DNA of 23,051 nt. Origin: a virus. This document shows positions 4,991 to 13,800 of the stretch, in pieces (the stretch's first letter is position 1; every line of letters starts with the position of its first letter). Location of the stretch: IMG/VR virus record IMGVR_UViG_3300035670_001291, positions 1 through 23,051 of that record; one strand, given 5' to 3'. Made by a program: the position numbers and the translations under genes. The notes under the pieces were generated by a model. It did no database searches, was not told the origin of the DNA, and was given only the letters and a program-made list of their open reading frames with translations.

Positions 4991-6828
4991 TAGATTGACT
5001 CCGCATCAATTCGTAGTGTAATATCTGACATGCCTTCATATATCTTATGCGAGTTAGCTACAATGACTGCCCGGGCTTTGTTAGTTCCGTAAATAGCTTG
5101 TAAAAGAGAATTATAATCATTTAAGTTTACTTCGCATCGCTTGCCTACATCGGGAAACTTAACTGCGCTATATGTGCTCGTCAAAGAGCCTTCTGCTTGT
5201 TTTGGCCGTCCGAGAAAGTTCACCATAGCAAGTGCCATCGTTGTAGGTAGTCCGCTTTCTTGCTGGTCAAGTAGCATCTGCACTTGTGCTCTATCTATAA
5301 GGCTATTAGTGCTTGAGTTTTGGGCAAAAGTCTCGCCACCAAAGGCAATCATGGTATAATGGCTAACCTTTCTTACTGATTCGATATATTCTGTTGTATC
5401 AAAATACAACAAATTACCAGAGTTTATAGTAAATCTAAACCATGCATATTCACCTGTGACTCCAAAATAAGTTATGCTTTTTCGATTTGTAATAATAGGC
5501 ACATTGTGAAACATAACTTTTAAGTCTTTACTATTATCGCCGCTTGTCCCTTGATTGCCGTATTTATAAATCTTTGTGTCGCTTTCGCCGTTCACATTAC
5601 TAACTGAAACATTGACTTGATTCAATGCTTCGCTAAACATCTTCATTTTGAAGTTGCCGTAAGTATTGTCCTGATTAAATTCAATACTCGGCGATGCAAG
5701 TGCTGGATACGGATTTGATGCTACCACAGTAGCCGTATATGCATCTGGCGTGCCCGTAGTGACTCCATATTCCAATCGTCCTATCTCAAGTGCATTCTCG
5801 GTTATTGAGCGATATACTTCATGAAAATTAGTAAACTGCTCAAACATTAGCGGATCTTTATGAGCGCCTGATACAAGGCGCGTGCCATCTGGCGTAATTT
5901 CCCAAATTTCAGCAACATAGCACAGATAATCATCACCTACTTCAACATTACTTATTACATTATTAGCATCATTCATTGTATAGAATGTTGTTGTTTCAGT
6001 AAAAAACTGGTGCGCCGTGAAACTTGCCGATACCTTTTGCGTAATTGATCTCATGTACGCACTATACATAGTGCCTATTTTCTCTTTCAATCGCTTGAAT
6101 GTAGATACATAAAGCAGATATGATCCACCAAGCCAATCAACTGCATATAACTCGCCAGATAATGAAGTCAATCCTGGATATTTACTAATGATAATTTCGC
6201 GAAAATTCGTATTCTCTGGCCTTGTAAGTGCAGTAGAATATGCAACTTGCTCGTCAGTAACTCGAAGCGCCATCTTCCACACATCAGGGCTTATGATCTC
6301 GCCAATGCATCGCATTATGTCGTAAATCTCAATGCTGAATCTAACGACATTATCCAAAGCGGTAACTTCAATCTCGTTCTCCGCGCTGTATTTTTGGCAT
6401 CCTATGAATGCGACTTTCCATCCGCTCCCGTCATTGTACTGCAGAATAAAAGTATTAAAAGCATCAAACTCAAGCTGGGAGTTTAGCAAAAGACCACTAA
6501 GAAAATTAGACCCATCGCTATTTAGCGGCTTGCGTTTTGCGGTCGTGCCTCGTAGTAAGTCGGCTCTTAGGTCATTGAGTGCGTCAGTGCCTTGCAAAGC
6601 GGCTATATTTACGCTGATTTTAAGCACTTGGCTAACAAGCCCTGCAGGGATGCTACCAAGCTCGGTATCAAGGCTCATATCTCGTAACAAGAACTCACTC
6701 GGCAGGGTAACATCGGAACTTACGCCGGGGCTTATGTAGTTTACACTGCTTGGAATGATATACATACGCCATTGAATGCTATCCTCGGAAGTCCAAGTGG
6801 TCACAAAGCGCTGATTTGTTAGAGCCAT
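4990..6828 (-). CDS. large tail-tip / baseplate protein (612 aa)
   Basis: Second gene after the tape measure. A long, mixed beta-rich protein beginning MALTNQRFVTTWTSEDSIQW, with no signal peptide or membrane segment. In siphoviruses the genes just after the tape measure encode the distal tail and tail-associated proteins, and the size and position here fit a Tal/baseplate-hub-like component. Blocks such as EIEVTALDNVVRFSIEIYD, at about residues 150-170, resemble the strand-rich hub domains of such proteins, but I cannot assign the family with certainty. It is coupled to both neighbours by TAATG, suggesting matched expression. No lysozyme or peptidase motif is seen. Confidence 0.65.
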   Translation of the reverse strand: MALTNQRFVTTWTSEDSIQWRMYIIPSSVNYISPGVSSDVTLPSEFLLRDMSLDTELGSIPAGLVSQVLKISVNIAALQGTDALNDLRADLLRGTTAKRKPLNSDGSNFLSGLLLNSQLEFDAFNTFILQYNDGSGWKVAFIGCQKYSAENEIEVTALDNVVRFSIEIYDIMRCIGEIISPDVWKMALRVTDEQVAYSTALTRPENTNFREIIISKYPGLTSLSGELYAVDWLGGSYLLYVSTFKRLKEKIGTMYSAYMRSITQKVSASFTAHQFFTETTTFYTMNDANNVISNVEVGDDYLCYVAEIWEITPDGTRLVSGAHKDPLMFEQFTNFHEVYRSITENALEIGRLEYGVTTGTPDAYTATVVASNPYPALASPSIEFNQDNTYGNFKMKMFSEALNQVNVSVSNVNGESDTKIYKYGNQGTSGDNSKDLKVMFHNVPIITNRKSITYFGVTGEYAWFRFTINSGNLLYFDTTEYIESVRKVSHYTMIAFGGETFAQNSSTNSLIDRAQVQMLLDQQESGLPTTMALAMVNFLGRPKQAEGSLTSTYSAVKFPDVGKRCEVNLNDYNSLLQAIYGTNKARAVIVANSHKIYEGMSDITLRIDAESI

Positions 6829-7289
6829 TAGATCAAGTCCTTGCGGTAACAGGTGATAGTGAACTTCTCAAGCCCTGAAGCCCATTGTTTCTCATTCGAG
6901 TAGTCACACCGTGCAAAAACAAAGGGAATTAGAGTTCGCATTTTTTCAAATTGCCCTCCGCTTTGGAATCTTGGGGGCATCTGCTTAGGGGCTGTCGGTT
7001 CAACTATGCGAGTGTATTTCATTTGCAATATATCATTAAGCAAATAGAGAATCGAATCCGTATTGACAGTATCATAGTCCCATGTGCTTACCGGGATGCA
7101 ATCTACCTCTAAAGATACCCGCACTCTGCGCTGTCCGATTTCCGTTCCGGACATGCTGACCTCGTTTGAGGATTCTACTTGATAGTTCGGATGGATACCA
7201 AAGATAGGGAGTTCGACTCCGAGTGTATTAACAGGATTGAAAGTAGGCTCTGTAGCACCTTCGAATTTTACCCAATATCTCCAAGACAT
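6828..7289 (-). CDS. tail-tip protein after tape measure (153 aa)
   Basis: Starts 2 bases after the tape measure stop and shares TAATG with the 612-aa gene. The sequence is strand-rich with aromatic residues (MSWRYWVKFEG, GQRRVRVSLEVDCIPVSTWDY, KFTITCYRKDLI), and three cysteines are scattered in it. In long-tailed phages this slot usually holds a distal tail (Dit-like) protein joining the tube to the tip, and the two proteins here could form that unit. The length is shorter than typical Dit proteins, so it may be only a Dit N-domain equivalent. The call is based on position. Confidence 0.55.
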   Translation of the reverse strand: MSWRYWVKFEGATEPTFNPVNTLGVELPIFGIHPNYQVESSNEVSMSGTEIGQRRVRVSLEVDCIPVSTWDYDTVNTDSILYLLNDILQMKYTRIVEPTAPKQMPPRFQSGGQFEKMRTLIPFVFARCDYSNEKQWASGLEKFTITCYRKDLI

Positions 7290-7291
7290 AA

Positions 7292-10200
7292 TTATCCTCT
7301 CCTTGCATTACGGCGGCGATCTCTTTCGATTACGGCCTTGATTGAGTTATTATCGGCTACAAGAGCGCCGCTTATTTCGACATGAGTATTCCGATTGATT
7401 TGCTTACCAAGCCCGCGGGTTTCTTCGCGAAGTTTTCTCACTTCTTGAATAAGATTGCCATCCTCTTGAACTGAATAGCGAACTTGGGGGGCTTGTGCTG
7501 TAAAGTAGTCGCGAATACTCATTCCGGGATTTGCATTCATCCACTCAAGCTCTTGGCGGTTTGCACGCGTACCCGCGGCTGTAATAACAGACTCGCCTTT
7601 TGAGAGCCATGCTGGTATTGAGTCGCTTCGCTCATCGCCCGGACCTTCGAGGCCTACAACGCCGTCTTTAAAGCCAAGAGAGCCACGCGCTGCTGAAAGG
7701 AGTAACTGAAGCCCTGCGGTCAATGTAGCAGCCACAATAGGCCCTGCAATCGGTCCGAGTGTGGTGATTGAACTTCCAAGAATACCGACCACAAAAGACG
7801 GTATCATTTTAGATACGGCATCGAATGCTGCACCCGCGGCGGCCGCTCCAAAGTCTGCTAATGTTGCTTTTCCGGATTCTGCAAGAGCGCCAAAAGATTC
7901 GAGTGTCTGACCGATTGCCTCATTGAATATCTTTTGATTGCCTTCCATGCCTTCGGCATTTTTCTTGAATATCTCGGACTGCGCTTTGAATACGCTCGCG
8001 GCGGTCTGATCTCCGACGGTTTTAAGGCGCTCAAGGAATGTAGTCTCCGTTTGCTCTTCGGCGGCCTGTCTTTGCGCGTCAATATCGGCAATTTTTGCGG
8101 CGTAATCCTCAAAGCTAATCTCTCTCTTTGCGAGGCTCTTTGTTAAGTCGTCTTCTTCAGCATTAAGAGCCCCTAAGCGTTCCTCACGAATCTTATCGTT
8201 TGCTTCTTTCTCTTTCTTGATTTTCTCTGCATTAAATACATCAAGAATGCTGGTCTGCAAAGCGGTTTGAATTTGGAACTCAAGTGTTGACTCGCGGGCG
8301 GCTTTCTCGATTGCGGTTTTGCTTTCAGTTCCGAATCGCTCTAGCCTAGAACTTAACAAGTTGATATTCTGAATATTGCTTTGTATAGACTCGCCAAATT
8401 TATCCGCCGCCTCTTGATTACCCGCCGCGATTGCCTCTGCTTGTTTGAGTGCGATTTCATCATTCTGAAGCTTTATGAAGTCGATATATTGTTGAACCGA
8501 CGCAATAGTGCCATCAAGTGCCTCTTGACTCGTGGCGAGGGTTTTGGGTACTAAAGACTCGGATGTTTTCTCGATTTCTTTTGCGAGATTAGCGTATTCT
8601 TTTTCAAAGTCTTTAAACTCGGGCGGCTTTGCACTGATACCTACTTCAACTACTAACTTATCCCCTAACTTCGCCATTTCTTGCGTATAGAAATTATCTA
8701 TATCTGCAACTGTTTCGCCTTTCTTTTTACTAGGAGTTATTTTTGCAGTAAGCTGGTTTTTATCAAGGAACACATTAGCATCTGCAATACCTCCGATACG
8801 CTCGTTAAGGTATTTCCGTAGCTCGACATTTGCTTCGGCTTCGAGTTGTGCCCTTAATGCTTTTTTATCCTTACCTCTGTTTTTTTCAGAGTTTAGCTCC
8901 CGCTCAATATCATTCTTTAGCTCGTCTTGGCGGCTTTTGTAGAATCTTTTGAGTTGCTGAAGTTCGGATTCTGCATCTTTTGCAGTTTGCGAGCCTTTTT
9001 TCTTTTTCTTTTCATCTTCTAATTTCTTCTTTTCTTCTTCAGTTAGCTCTGTAAGTTTTATGTTTTCAAGACCTGTTTTCTTCGTATCTTCTATTGCTTT
9101 CTTTTGCGCCTCTGCAGTTGCTTTAATAGTCTCTTTTGTTTTATTAAATCCGCGATCATACGCTTGACTTACTTTATCACCAAAACCAGTAAAAGCTTCA
9201 AGCGCTTTTTTAAGGTCAAACTGTGTAATAGCATCCCAAAACTCACCGATAGTAGTTTTGATTTGAATAAAGGACTCGCGAACGCCTCCGATAGTTCCTC
9301 GGATGTTATCGAATGCAGTGCGGAGCGTATCGACAAAACCTTTGGACTGTTTTACCGCCTCGCCTGACTGCTTTACTGATTCTGTATTTTTATCATTGCT
9401 TTGCATCCATCCTGCAATCGATCGCACTACATCAGCAATGACGGATATAACGGTTTCAAGTGGGGTAATTAAGAACTCTATAATTAGCCCGCCAAAGTCT
9501 GCAATAATGCCACCGACTTCGCCCATTACTTCAGTCATAAGATTCAAGCCATCTTGAAACATCTTAACGACATCCATGCCCTCACCAAGAGCGCCGTCTA
9601 GTCCGAATGCTTCTTTGAATACTTGTATCAAAGGCTGCAACGCGTTTACAATAGCGTCAAATGCTGATGAAAATACATCATAAATTGTAGTTATCACTAC
9701 CATAGCAGCATTTAGAACGCCAACTATATTTATCATTATCCCACCGCCAATCAATGCTAAAATAGGCTGCACAATTGACCATCCTCTTTCAAACGCACCA
9801 CCTATAGCATCACCAAGTTCGGTCAAAGTCGGCCCGATCGCTTGTGCTATCATGCCGAAAGTCTGAGATAAGCCTCCGACAACAAGCGCGCTGCCTTTTT
9901 CAAAGGCAAGCGATAAGTTACGACCAACCATATCAAAGCTTAGATACTGCCCTGCTGCATTCATAGCATCTTTACCGGCTTGCTCTGCTTTTTTCTTAAT
10001 TTCATCGACTGGTATTGGAGCGCCGAACATTTTGTTATAGGCTTCGACTCCAATATCTTCGGCTGGCGTTCCGGCAACTGCTACTTGTAATTGTGTAGCC
10101 ATCGCTTCGGAGATTTGCCCCGAATCGAATGCAGTTTTAATAGCTTCGCCTGATTTGCTTAAGAACTCTTTGATAGTAATTTGGCCACTTGATGCAAGTT

Positions 10201-11290
10201 GCTCAAGATTGCCAAGAGTTGAACCAAGCGCTTGCGGTAATTGAGTTTTTATATCTGCAAATGCCTTTGCCGTATCACCCGCTTTTAAGCGGATTTGCGC
10301 TTCTTTGATAGAGTCTGCAATCTTGTCGGTATTAAACAAGCCCTCTTGCCCTGCTATTGCCATTTGACCCGCGAACTCTTCAGCAGAGAATCCTGCTTCT
10401 TGCAATAACTGAGAATACTCGGCAAGTGTATCAAGCACGTCGTCTTGTGATGTCTTGCCCTCTTTGGCTGCAAAGGCAATCAAGTCGAATGCTTCTTGCC
10501 CGCCAAGACCGAACTGTTTAATAAAGGGCGCTGATTTCGCAACTACTTCGTTAACATCCTTGTCATAGAGAGCTCCAAGCGCTTGCGCCCCTGCTGTGAA
10601 TTTACCAAGTTCTTCGGTAGGGAGTGCCCCTTTTAGCACTACAGCCGCATTACTAATCACTTTCGTAGCTTCGGCTGCTGATTCACCAACGCCACCAAGG
10701 AATGCATCCTCGGCGGCTTTTTTAAGAGCTTCAAGTTCATCACCCGTCGCGCCTGTTTGAGCTTGCAAGTCTCCTTGTGCGGAAATAAGCCCGCGCCCTG
10801 CATCTACCACCGCTCCAAAGCCATCGACAATAGCACCGATACCAGTTTGAACAGCACCTGCAATACCACCACCAACAAGCCCGCCAATCAAACCACCTGA
10901 GAATGCATCATTAAGCCCGCCTTTTAGTCCCTCAAAAACGCCACCAATGCCACCAGCAGATGTCTCTACTTCTTGAAATGAGGCATTGACAGCATTAGTA
11001 GCATCTTCCATTTTTTTAAGCTCTACATTGGCTTCTTTAATGGCTGCTTCTATTTCTGCATAACTATCAGACCCCTCTTTGCCTTGCAATCGCAAGGCTA
11101 CTAAGAGCTGTTTTTGTTCATTGACAAAACTATTGAGCTTGTTTTGAGCCGAGGGTATATCGGATGCTATGGCATCTCCGACATCAGGGAGGCCTTTAAT
11201 ACCGTCATTGACTTTTTTTAATGCTACATCCAAACCGTTGAAGAGTTGAGATGCATCTAAACCAAGTTTGATTTTAATATCATCGGCCAT
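7292..11290 (-). CDS. tail tape measure protein (1332 aa)
   Basis: The longest ORF in the window. It overlaps the chaperone frame by 11 bases and starts MADDIKIKLGLDASQL, a common tape-measure opening. It has helical segments throughout. A glycine-rich hydrophobic stretch lies at about residues 131-165 and another at 508-540 (ILALIGGGIMINIVGVLNAA). A lysine-rich coiled coil follows at about 740-830. Near the C-terminus a hydrophobic block precedes the motif GFKDGVVGLEGPGDERSDSI, a form known in tape measures. The protein sets tail length and is thought to help DNA cross the membrane. At about 1.5 angstrom per residue, its length predicts a tail near 200 nm. Confidence 0.93.
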   Translation of the reverse strand: MADDIKIKLGLDASQLFNGLDVALKKVNDGIKGLPDVGDAIASDIPSAQNKLNSFVNEQKQLLVALRLQGKEGSDSYAEIEAAIKEANVELKKMEDATNAVNASFQEVETSAGGIGGVFEGLKGGLNDAFSGGLIGGLVGGGIAGAVQTGIGAIVDGFGAVVDAGRGLISAQGDLQAQTGATGDELEALKKAAEDAFLGGVGESAAEATKVISNAAVVLKGALPTEELGKFTAGAQALGALYDKDVNEVVAKSAPFIKQFGLGGQEAFDLIAFAAKEGKTSQDDVLDTLAEYSQLLQEAGFSAEEFAGQMAIAGQEGLFNTDKIADSIKEAQIRLKAGDTAKAFADIKTQLPQALGSTLGNLEQLASSGQITIKEFLSKSGEAIKTAFDSGQISEAMATQLQVAVAGTPAEDIGVEAYNKMFGAPIPVDEIKKKAEQAGKDAMNAAGQYLSFDMVGRNLSLAFEKGSALVVGGLSQTFGMIAQAIGPTLTELGDAIGGAFERGWSIVQPILALIGGGIMINIVGVLNAAMVVITTIYDVFSSAFDAIVNALQPLIQVFKEAFGLDGALGEGMDVVKMFQDGLNLMTEVMGEVGGIIADFGGLIIEFLITPLETVISVIADVVRSIAGWMQSNDKNTESVKQSGEAVKQSKGFVDTLRTAFDNIRGTIGGVRESFIQIKTTIGEFWDAITQFDLKKALEAFTGFGDKVSQAYDRGFNKTKETIKATAEAQKKAIEDTKKTGLENIKLTELTEEEKKKLEDEKKKKKGSQTAKDAESELQQLKRFYKSRQDELKNDIERELNSEKNRGKDKKALRAQLEAEANVELRKYLNERIGGIADANVFLDKNQLTAKITPSKKKGETVADIDNFYTQEMAKLGDKLVVEVGISAKPPEFKDFEKEYANLAKEIEKTSESLVPKTLATSQEALDGTIASVQQYIDFIKLQNDEIALKQAEAIAAGNQEAADKFGESIQSNIQNINLLSSRLERFGTESKTAIEKAARESTLEFQIQTALQTSILDVFNAEKIKKEKEANDKIREERLGALNAEEDDLTKSLAKREISFEDYAAKIADIDAQRQAAEEQTETTFLERLKTVGDQTAASVFKAQSEIFKKNAEGMEGNQKIFNEAIGQTLESFGALAESGKATLADFGAAAAGAAFDAVSKMIPSFVVGILGSSITTLGPIAGPIVAATLTAGLQLLLSAARGSLGFKDGVVGLEGPGDERSDSIPAWLSKGESVITAAGTRANRQELEWMNANPGMSIRDYFTAQAPQVRYSVQEDGNLIQEVRKLREETRGLGKQINRNTHVEISGALVADNNSIKAVIERDRRRNARRG

Positions 11291-11603
11291 TGATTCTGCG
11301 CTCCATTTTGCGGCGTTCTTTGTGGTAATTTACGGTATAGGCATATGTGCGGATTACATCGACACGGGGCGTGTCGTAGTAAAGTCTCAAATACGCTGCA
11401 GGATCGCCGCCTGCAACGCCTTTGAATATCCAATAAGAGCCTATAAGTTCGCCGAGATAATACGCACTGTCATCGTCACTCTCTTCATACTCGTCATCGT
11501 CTGGGTCATTAAAGACCACAAGCTCATTCAAATAGTACTCACACAATGCGGATTCGTTTGCATACTGTTTCACGAAAAAACTTAAGTGAGTCCAAGATTC
11601 CAT
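11280..11603 (-). CDS. tail assembly chaperone, downstream frame (GT-like extension)
   Basis: ORF between the G-like chaperone and the tape measure. It is in the +1 frame relative to the upstream gene. The frame is open from about 11654 (GTG), and the only ATG is at 11603 (MESWTHLSFFVKQYANES). Neither start has a convincing RBS, so I think it is made mainly by frameshifting at 11574-11580, giving a 251-aa fusion. It contains an acidic patch (NDPDDDEYEESDDDSAYY) and a basic end (YHKERRKMERRINGR). In known phages the G and GT forms help fold and load the tape measure, and the location fits exactly. The coordinates give the ATG version. The frameshifted part would run 11573-11280. Confidence 0.65.
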   Translation of the reverse strand: MESWTHLSFFVKQYANESALCEYYLNELVVFNDPDDDEYEESDDDSAYYLGELIGSYWIFKGVAGGDPAAYLRLYYDTPRVDVIRTYAYTVNYHKERRKMERRINGR

Positions 11604-12036
11604 CAAGATCTTGGTTTTGCCAAAACTCGCTTGTAACTTCGGACTGAATACCACTCAAGAGCTCTGTATTCTGCACTTTGCTCTCATCTATCACTGCTTT
11701 CACAAACTCAAAGATTTTCGGTATGGTTGTATCATCGACATTGATAAGCTCGAATAAGTTTGCACGGACTTTCAAATATGCAGTCTTTACAATCTCTTGA
11801 AACTCAAACTCATTCATAATATCTTTGAACGCTTCTTGCCCCTTTGTCAAGTCTATCTTTTTTGCAAGGCTCTCGCGGCTAAATACCTTCTCCATGATCT
11901 CGGTCTCGGCGGCTGCTTGAGCGCCTTTAGTATTTGCAAGTTCTGAGAGAAGCGGCGTAACCTTGTCATAAAGAGCAGGGGTCAATTTAGTGTAAAGTGC
12001 TACTTCGTGTGCTGTTTCGTTTAGGTATAATTTCAT
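11539..12036 (-). CDS. tail assembly chaperone, upstream frame (G-like)
   Basis: A 165-aa helical protein starting at 12036 with AAGGAG 6 bases upstream. The sequence MKLYLNETAHEVALYTKLT opens with strands, followed by helices (ALYDKVTPLLSELAN, LFELINVDDTTIPKIFEFV). It sits between the major tail protein and the tape measure, and its 3' end overlaps the next ORF by over 60 bases. Siphophage tail chaperones typically show exactly this size, place and overlapping partner. Its last residues after the slippery site (RETVCKRIRIV) belong only to the non-shifted form. The family call is inference from synteny, and the sequence alone is not diagnostic. Confidence 0.72.
   Translation of the reverse strand: MKLYLNETAHEVALYTKLTPALYDKVTPLLSELANTKGAQAAAETEIMEKVFSRESLAKKIDLTKGQEAFKDIMNEFEFQEIVKTAYLKVRANLFELINVDDTTIPKIFEFVKAVIDESKVQNTELLSGIQSEVTSEFWQNQDLDGILDSLKFFRETVCKRIRIV
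11571..11583 (-). other. candidate +1 ribosomal slippery site
   Basis: On the minus strand the upstream frame reads AAG TTT TTT CGT (11583-11572). Slipping one base forward lets the Phe tRNA move from TTT to TTC, and translation then continues GTG AAA CAG in the downstream frame. Lys152-Phe153-Phe154 would join VKQYANES. It lies 12 codons before the upstream stop, in the overlap. Confidence 0.5.
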
Positions 12037-12060
12037 GCAATCTCCTTTGTGTTAAATAAT

Positions 12061-12081
12061 GGGGCGGGCAAAACCCGCCCC
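12061..12081. terminator. strong hairpin after the major tail protein gene
   Basis: Perfect 8-bp GC stem GGGGCGGG / CCCGCCCC around a 5-base loop. It lies 9 bases downstream of the major tail protein stop on the minus strand and is followed by ATTATTTAAC, a weak T-rich run. It may be a leaky terminator or an mRNA 3' stabiliser that lets the tail tube gene be expressed above the chaperones. Confidence 0.7.
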
Positions 12082-12090
12082 TTGTGTAAA

Positions 12091-12639
12091 TTACGGCGTA
12101 TTAGGGTCTGTGAACCATACTTCTTTGTAGCCAATCTTTGCGGGGATTGTAACTGCTTCCAAGCCTGTTACAAGAGTAGTCAAAAAGTAGCTTGTCCCAA
12201 TAACCAAGTCAGTATCGTTGTTCACGATATCGCCTGCTACCTTTGGCTTTGTATACTTACCTGACTCTTGATCGAATGAACCAGCATCTTGAGCCATTTT
12301 GCAAAGCATCAAGACTACCTTACGCTTCTTGCTCACTGTGTCAACGCCACCATATACGATTTGCAAAAGTGTGTCGCTTGTCGCTTGTGATGAGTTGAAC
12401 TTTGTGCCATCCTCATACTCACCTTGGTCTGCAGTTACGGTTGTAACAGGTGCATATTCTTCGAGGAAGTCTGTGAGTTCCGGATTGTCTTCGTTTTGAT
12501 CGATTGTAAATGTTGTTCTTGTCAATGAAGTTTTGATTTTGCGCTTCATTGAATAAACAGGGGTCGCTCCGACTGTTGGATTTGTCCCGAGTTCATTGGC
12601 TGTGTAAAATACGCTAAGGTTAGCGCCGCCTACTACCAT
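12091..12639 (-). CDS. major tail (tube) protein candidate (182 aa)
   Basis: Starts at 12639 with AAGAGG upstream (ATATC spacing) and ends before the GC hairpin. It opens MVVGGANLSVFYTANELGTN and is beta-rich throughout (KIKTSLTRTTFTIDQNEDN, LLQIVYGGVDTVSKKRKVVL), with threonine-rich strands, the usual look of phage tail tube proteins. It sits between the terminator candidate and the chaperones, as expected. A strong RBS and a stabilising hairpin fit a highly expressed virion protein. It is also the closest potential substrate for the glycosyltransferase encoded just before it. The identity rests on synteny plus composition. Confidence 0.75.
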   Translation of the reverse strand: MVVGGANLSVFYTANELGTNPTVGATPVYSMKRKIKTSLTRTTFTIDQNEDNPELTDFLEEYAPVTTVTADQGEYEDGTKFNSSQATSDTLLQIVYGGVDTVSKKRKVVLMLCKMAQDAGSFDQESGKYTKPKVAGDIVNNDTDLVIGTSYFLTTLVTGLEAVTIPAKIGYKEVWFTDPNTP

Positions 12640-12643
12640 GATA

Positions 12644-13339
12644 TTACCTCTTGGATAATTGTTTTACATAAGAAAAAGTGTTAACTAAATAGTCCCAGTT
12701 TCGTTGTGATTTCTCGCGTGTGTATTCTCGCACCATTAAGCCGCCGTTTCGTTTTGCTTTCTCAAGTATCGCCTCTTTGTCTTGGCTATATCCTTTGTGG
12801 TATAGCAAAATATCCGTATCGGCTGTGACCGTGCCATCAAGATCTAAATGCAGTGTCTCATGGCAAATTGCCTTCCACTTTAGGAACGAACTACGGCGGT
12901 GCAATCTCATTGCAGGGATATTATACCGAGTGCGTATGTTTGGGAATTTCTCATCAATGTCATAATTGCATCCTGCAATAGAGACATACGCCGCGACTGC
13001 TTCAGTTGGATTGATCTCGCTCAAATACGCCCAAAACTCATCATGCGGACTTGCAAGGCGCTCATCGGAGTCCATGTGCAATATCCAATCACCAGTAGCA
13101 TATTCATCTAGCTTGTTTCTGCAATAACTAAAGTCAAAATACTCTTCAAAACTCGGATACTCCCAAGACAATACGACATGATCGCTTGTGCGACCAATCT
13201 CACGAAACTCTGGCTCTTTGAGGTCCGGGTTCACTGCAGTTCGAAGAGCAATCACCTCGACATTGTCTTCGGGCAAAGAGTCGCGCCATCCTTTCAGGTC
13301 ATCTCCATCCTGAAAGATTACACAAGCACTCAATTTCAT
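12644..13339 (-). CDS. GT2-type glycosyltransferase in the tail operon (231 aa)
   Basis: Overlaps the tail-terminator gene by ATGA and ends 4 bases before the next ATG. Motifs typical of family 2 glycosyltransferases of the SunS-like group are visible. The opening strand MKLSACVIFQDGDDL comes first. Then FSYCRNKLDEYATGDWILHM and D-S-D-E-R-L place the metal-binding DxD at residues 90-92. A final block, AMRLHRRSSFLKWKAICHE at about 143-161, resembles the R-x-x-R-W-x-x-HE pattern of that group. The enzyme is short but has both halves of the GT-A fold. It would transfer a sugar from a nucleotide donor. Its position suggests a virion protein or a host surface target. Substrate unknown. Confidence 0.85.
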   Translation of the reverse strand: MKLSACVIFQDGDDLKGWRDSLPEDNVEVIALRTAVNPDLKEPEFREIGRTSDHVVLSWEYPSFEEYFDFSYCRNKLDEYATGDWILHMDSDERLASPHDEFWAYLSEINPTEAVAAYVSIAGCNYDIDEKFPNIRTRYNIPAMRLHRRSSFLKWKAICHETLHLDLDGTVTADTDILLYHKGYSQDKEAILEKAKRNGGLMVREYTREKSQRNWDYLVNTFSYVKQLSKR

Positions 13340-13800
13340 ACTTCACCTCTGTAATATACCGTTCTAAATGTCATAAATGAGATGCCTTTGGTCTCATCGT
13401 CGTTATATGTTACCGCTTGAGAGTCTATAAAGTGCACAGGCGCAAATATCGTGCGCTCATAATCGGACTCATAGACTGTAGGGCTGTAATTTGTGAGCTT
13501 ATTTTCAATTGCCTCGCATAGATCGGCTAAAGCATCGCGTAAATTCGCCTTACCCGCGGTGCTATTCTTCTTGACTTGCACTCCGACAAGCAAATACATA
13601 TCCAAAGTGCCCTTGTTAGCAAAAGCGGAGTCATCTTCGAGCCCAATGACCTCGCGAGCGTCTGCACCTGAAAGAATACCGACAAAAGGGAACTGATAGG
13701 TATTCCACTTGTCAAGCATCACTTGGTCATAGACTTTCACACCGCTCATAGTGCGTAGTTTATCGGCTATAGATTTGAGCGCCGCTGATTCTCTTGCCAT
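13336..13800 (-). CDS. tail terminator / completion protein candidate (154 aa)
   Basis: Overlaps the gp10-like gene by 34 bases and the glycosyltransferase by ATGA. Helix-rich start ESAALKSIADKLRTMSGVKV, then DQVMLDKWNTYQFPFVGIL, where the Y-Q-F-P-F-V strand is common in minor tail or tail terminator proteins. Later come MYLLVGVQVKKN and LRDALADLCEAIENKLTN, the usual alternation of strands and an amphipathic helix, and finally the paired strands FMTFRTVYYRGEV. The order connector, gp10-like, this gene, major tail protein matches siphophage head-tail joining genes. Family assigned from layout and fold pattern. Confidence 0.68.
   Translation of the reverse strand: MARESAALKSIADKLRTMSGVKVYDQVMLDKWNTYQFPFVGILSGADAREVIGLEDDSAFANKGTLDMYLLVGVQVKKNSTAGKANLRDALADLCEAIENKLTNYSPTVYESDYERTIFAPVHFIDSQAVTYNDDETKGISFMTFRTVYYRGEV

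Noticed and set aside
6332-6739. A 135-codon plus-strand ORF inside the tail-tip gene
   Set aside because: It has no ribosome binding site and lies opposite a well-supported 612-aa gene. The composition is serine/leucine-rich as in antisense shadows.
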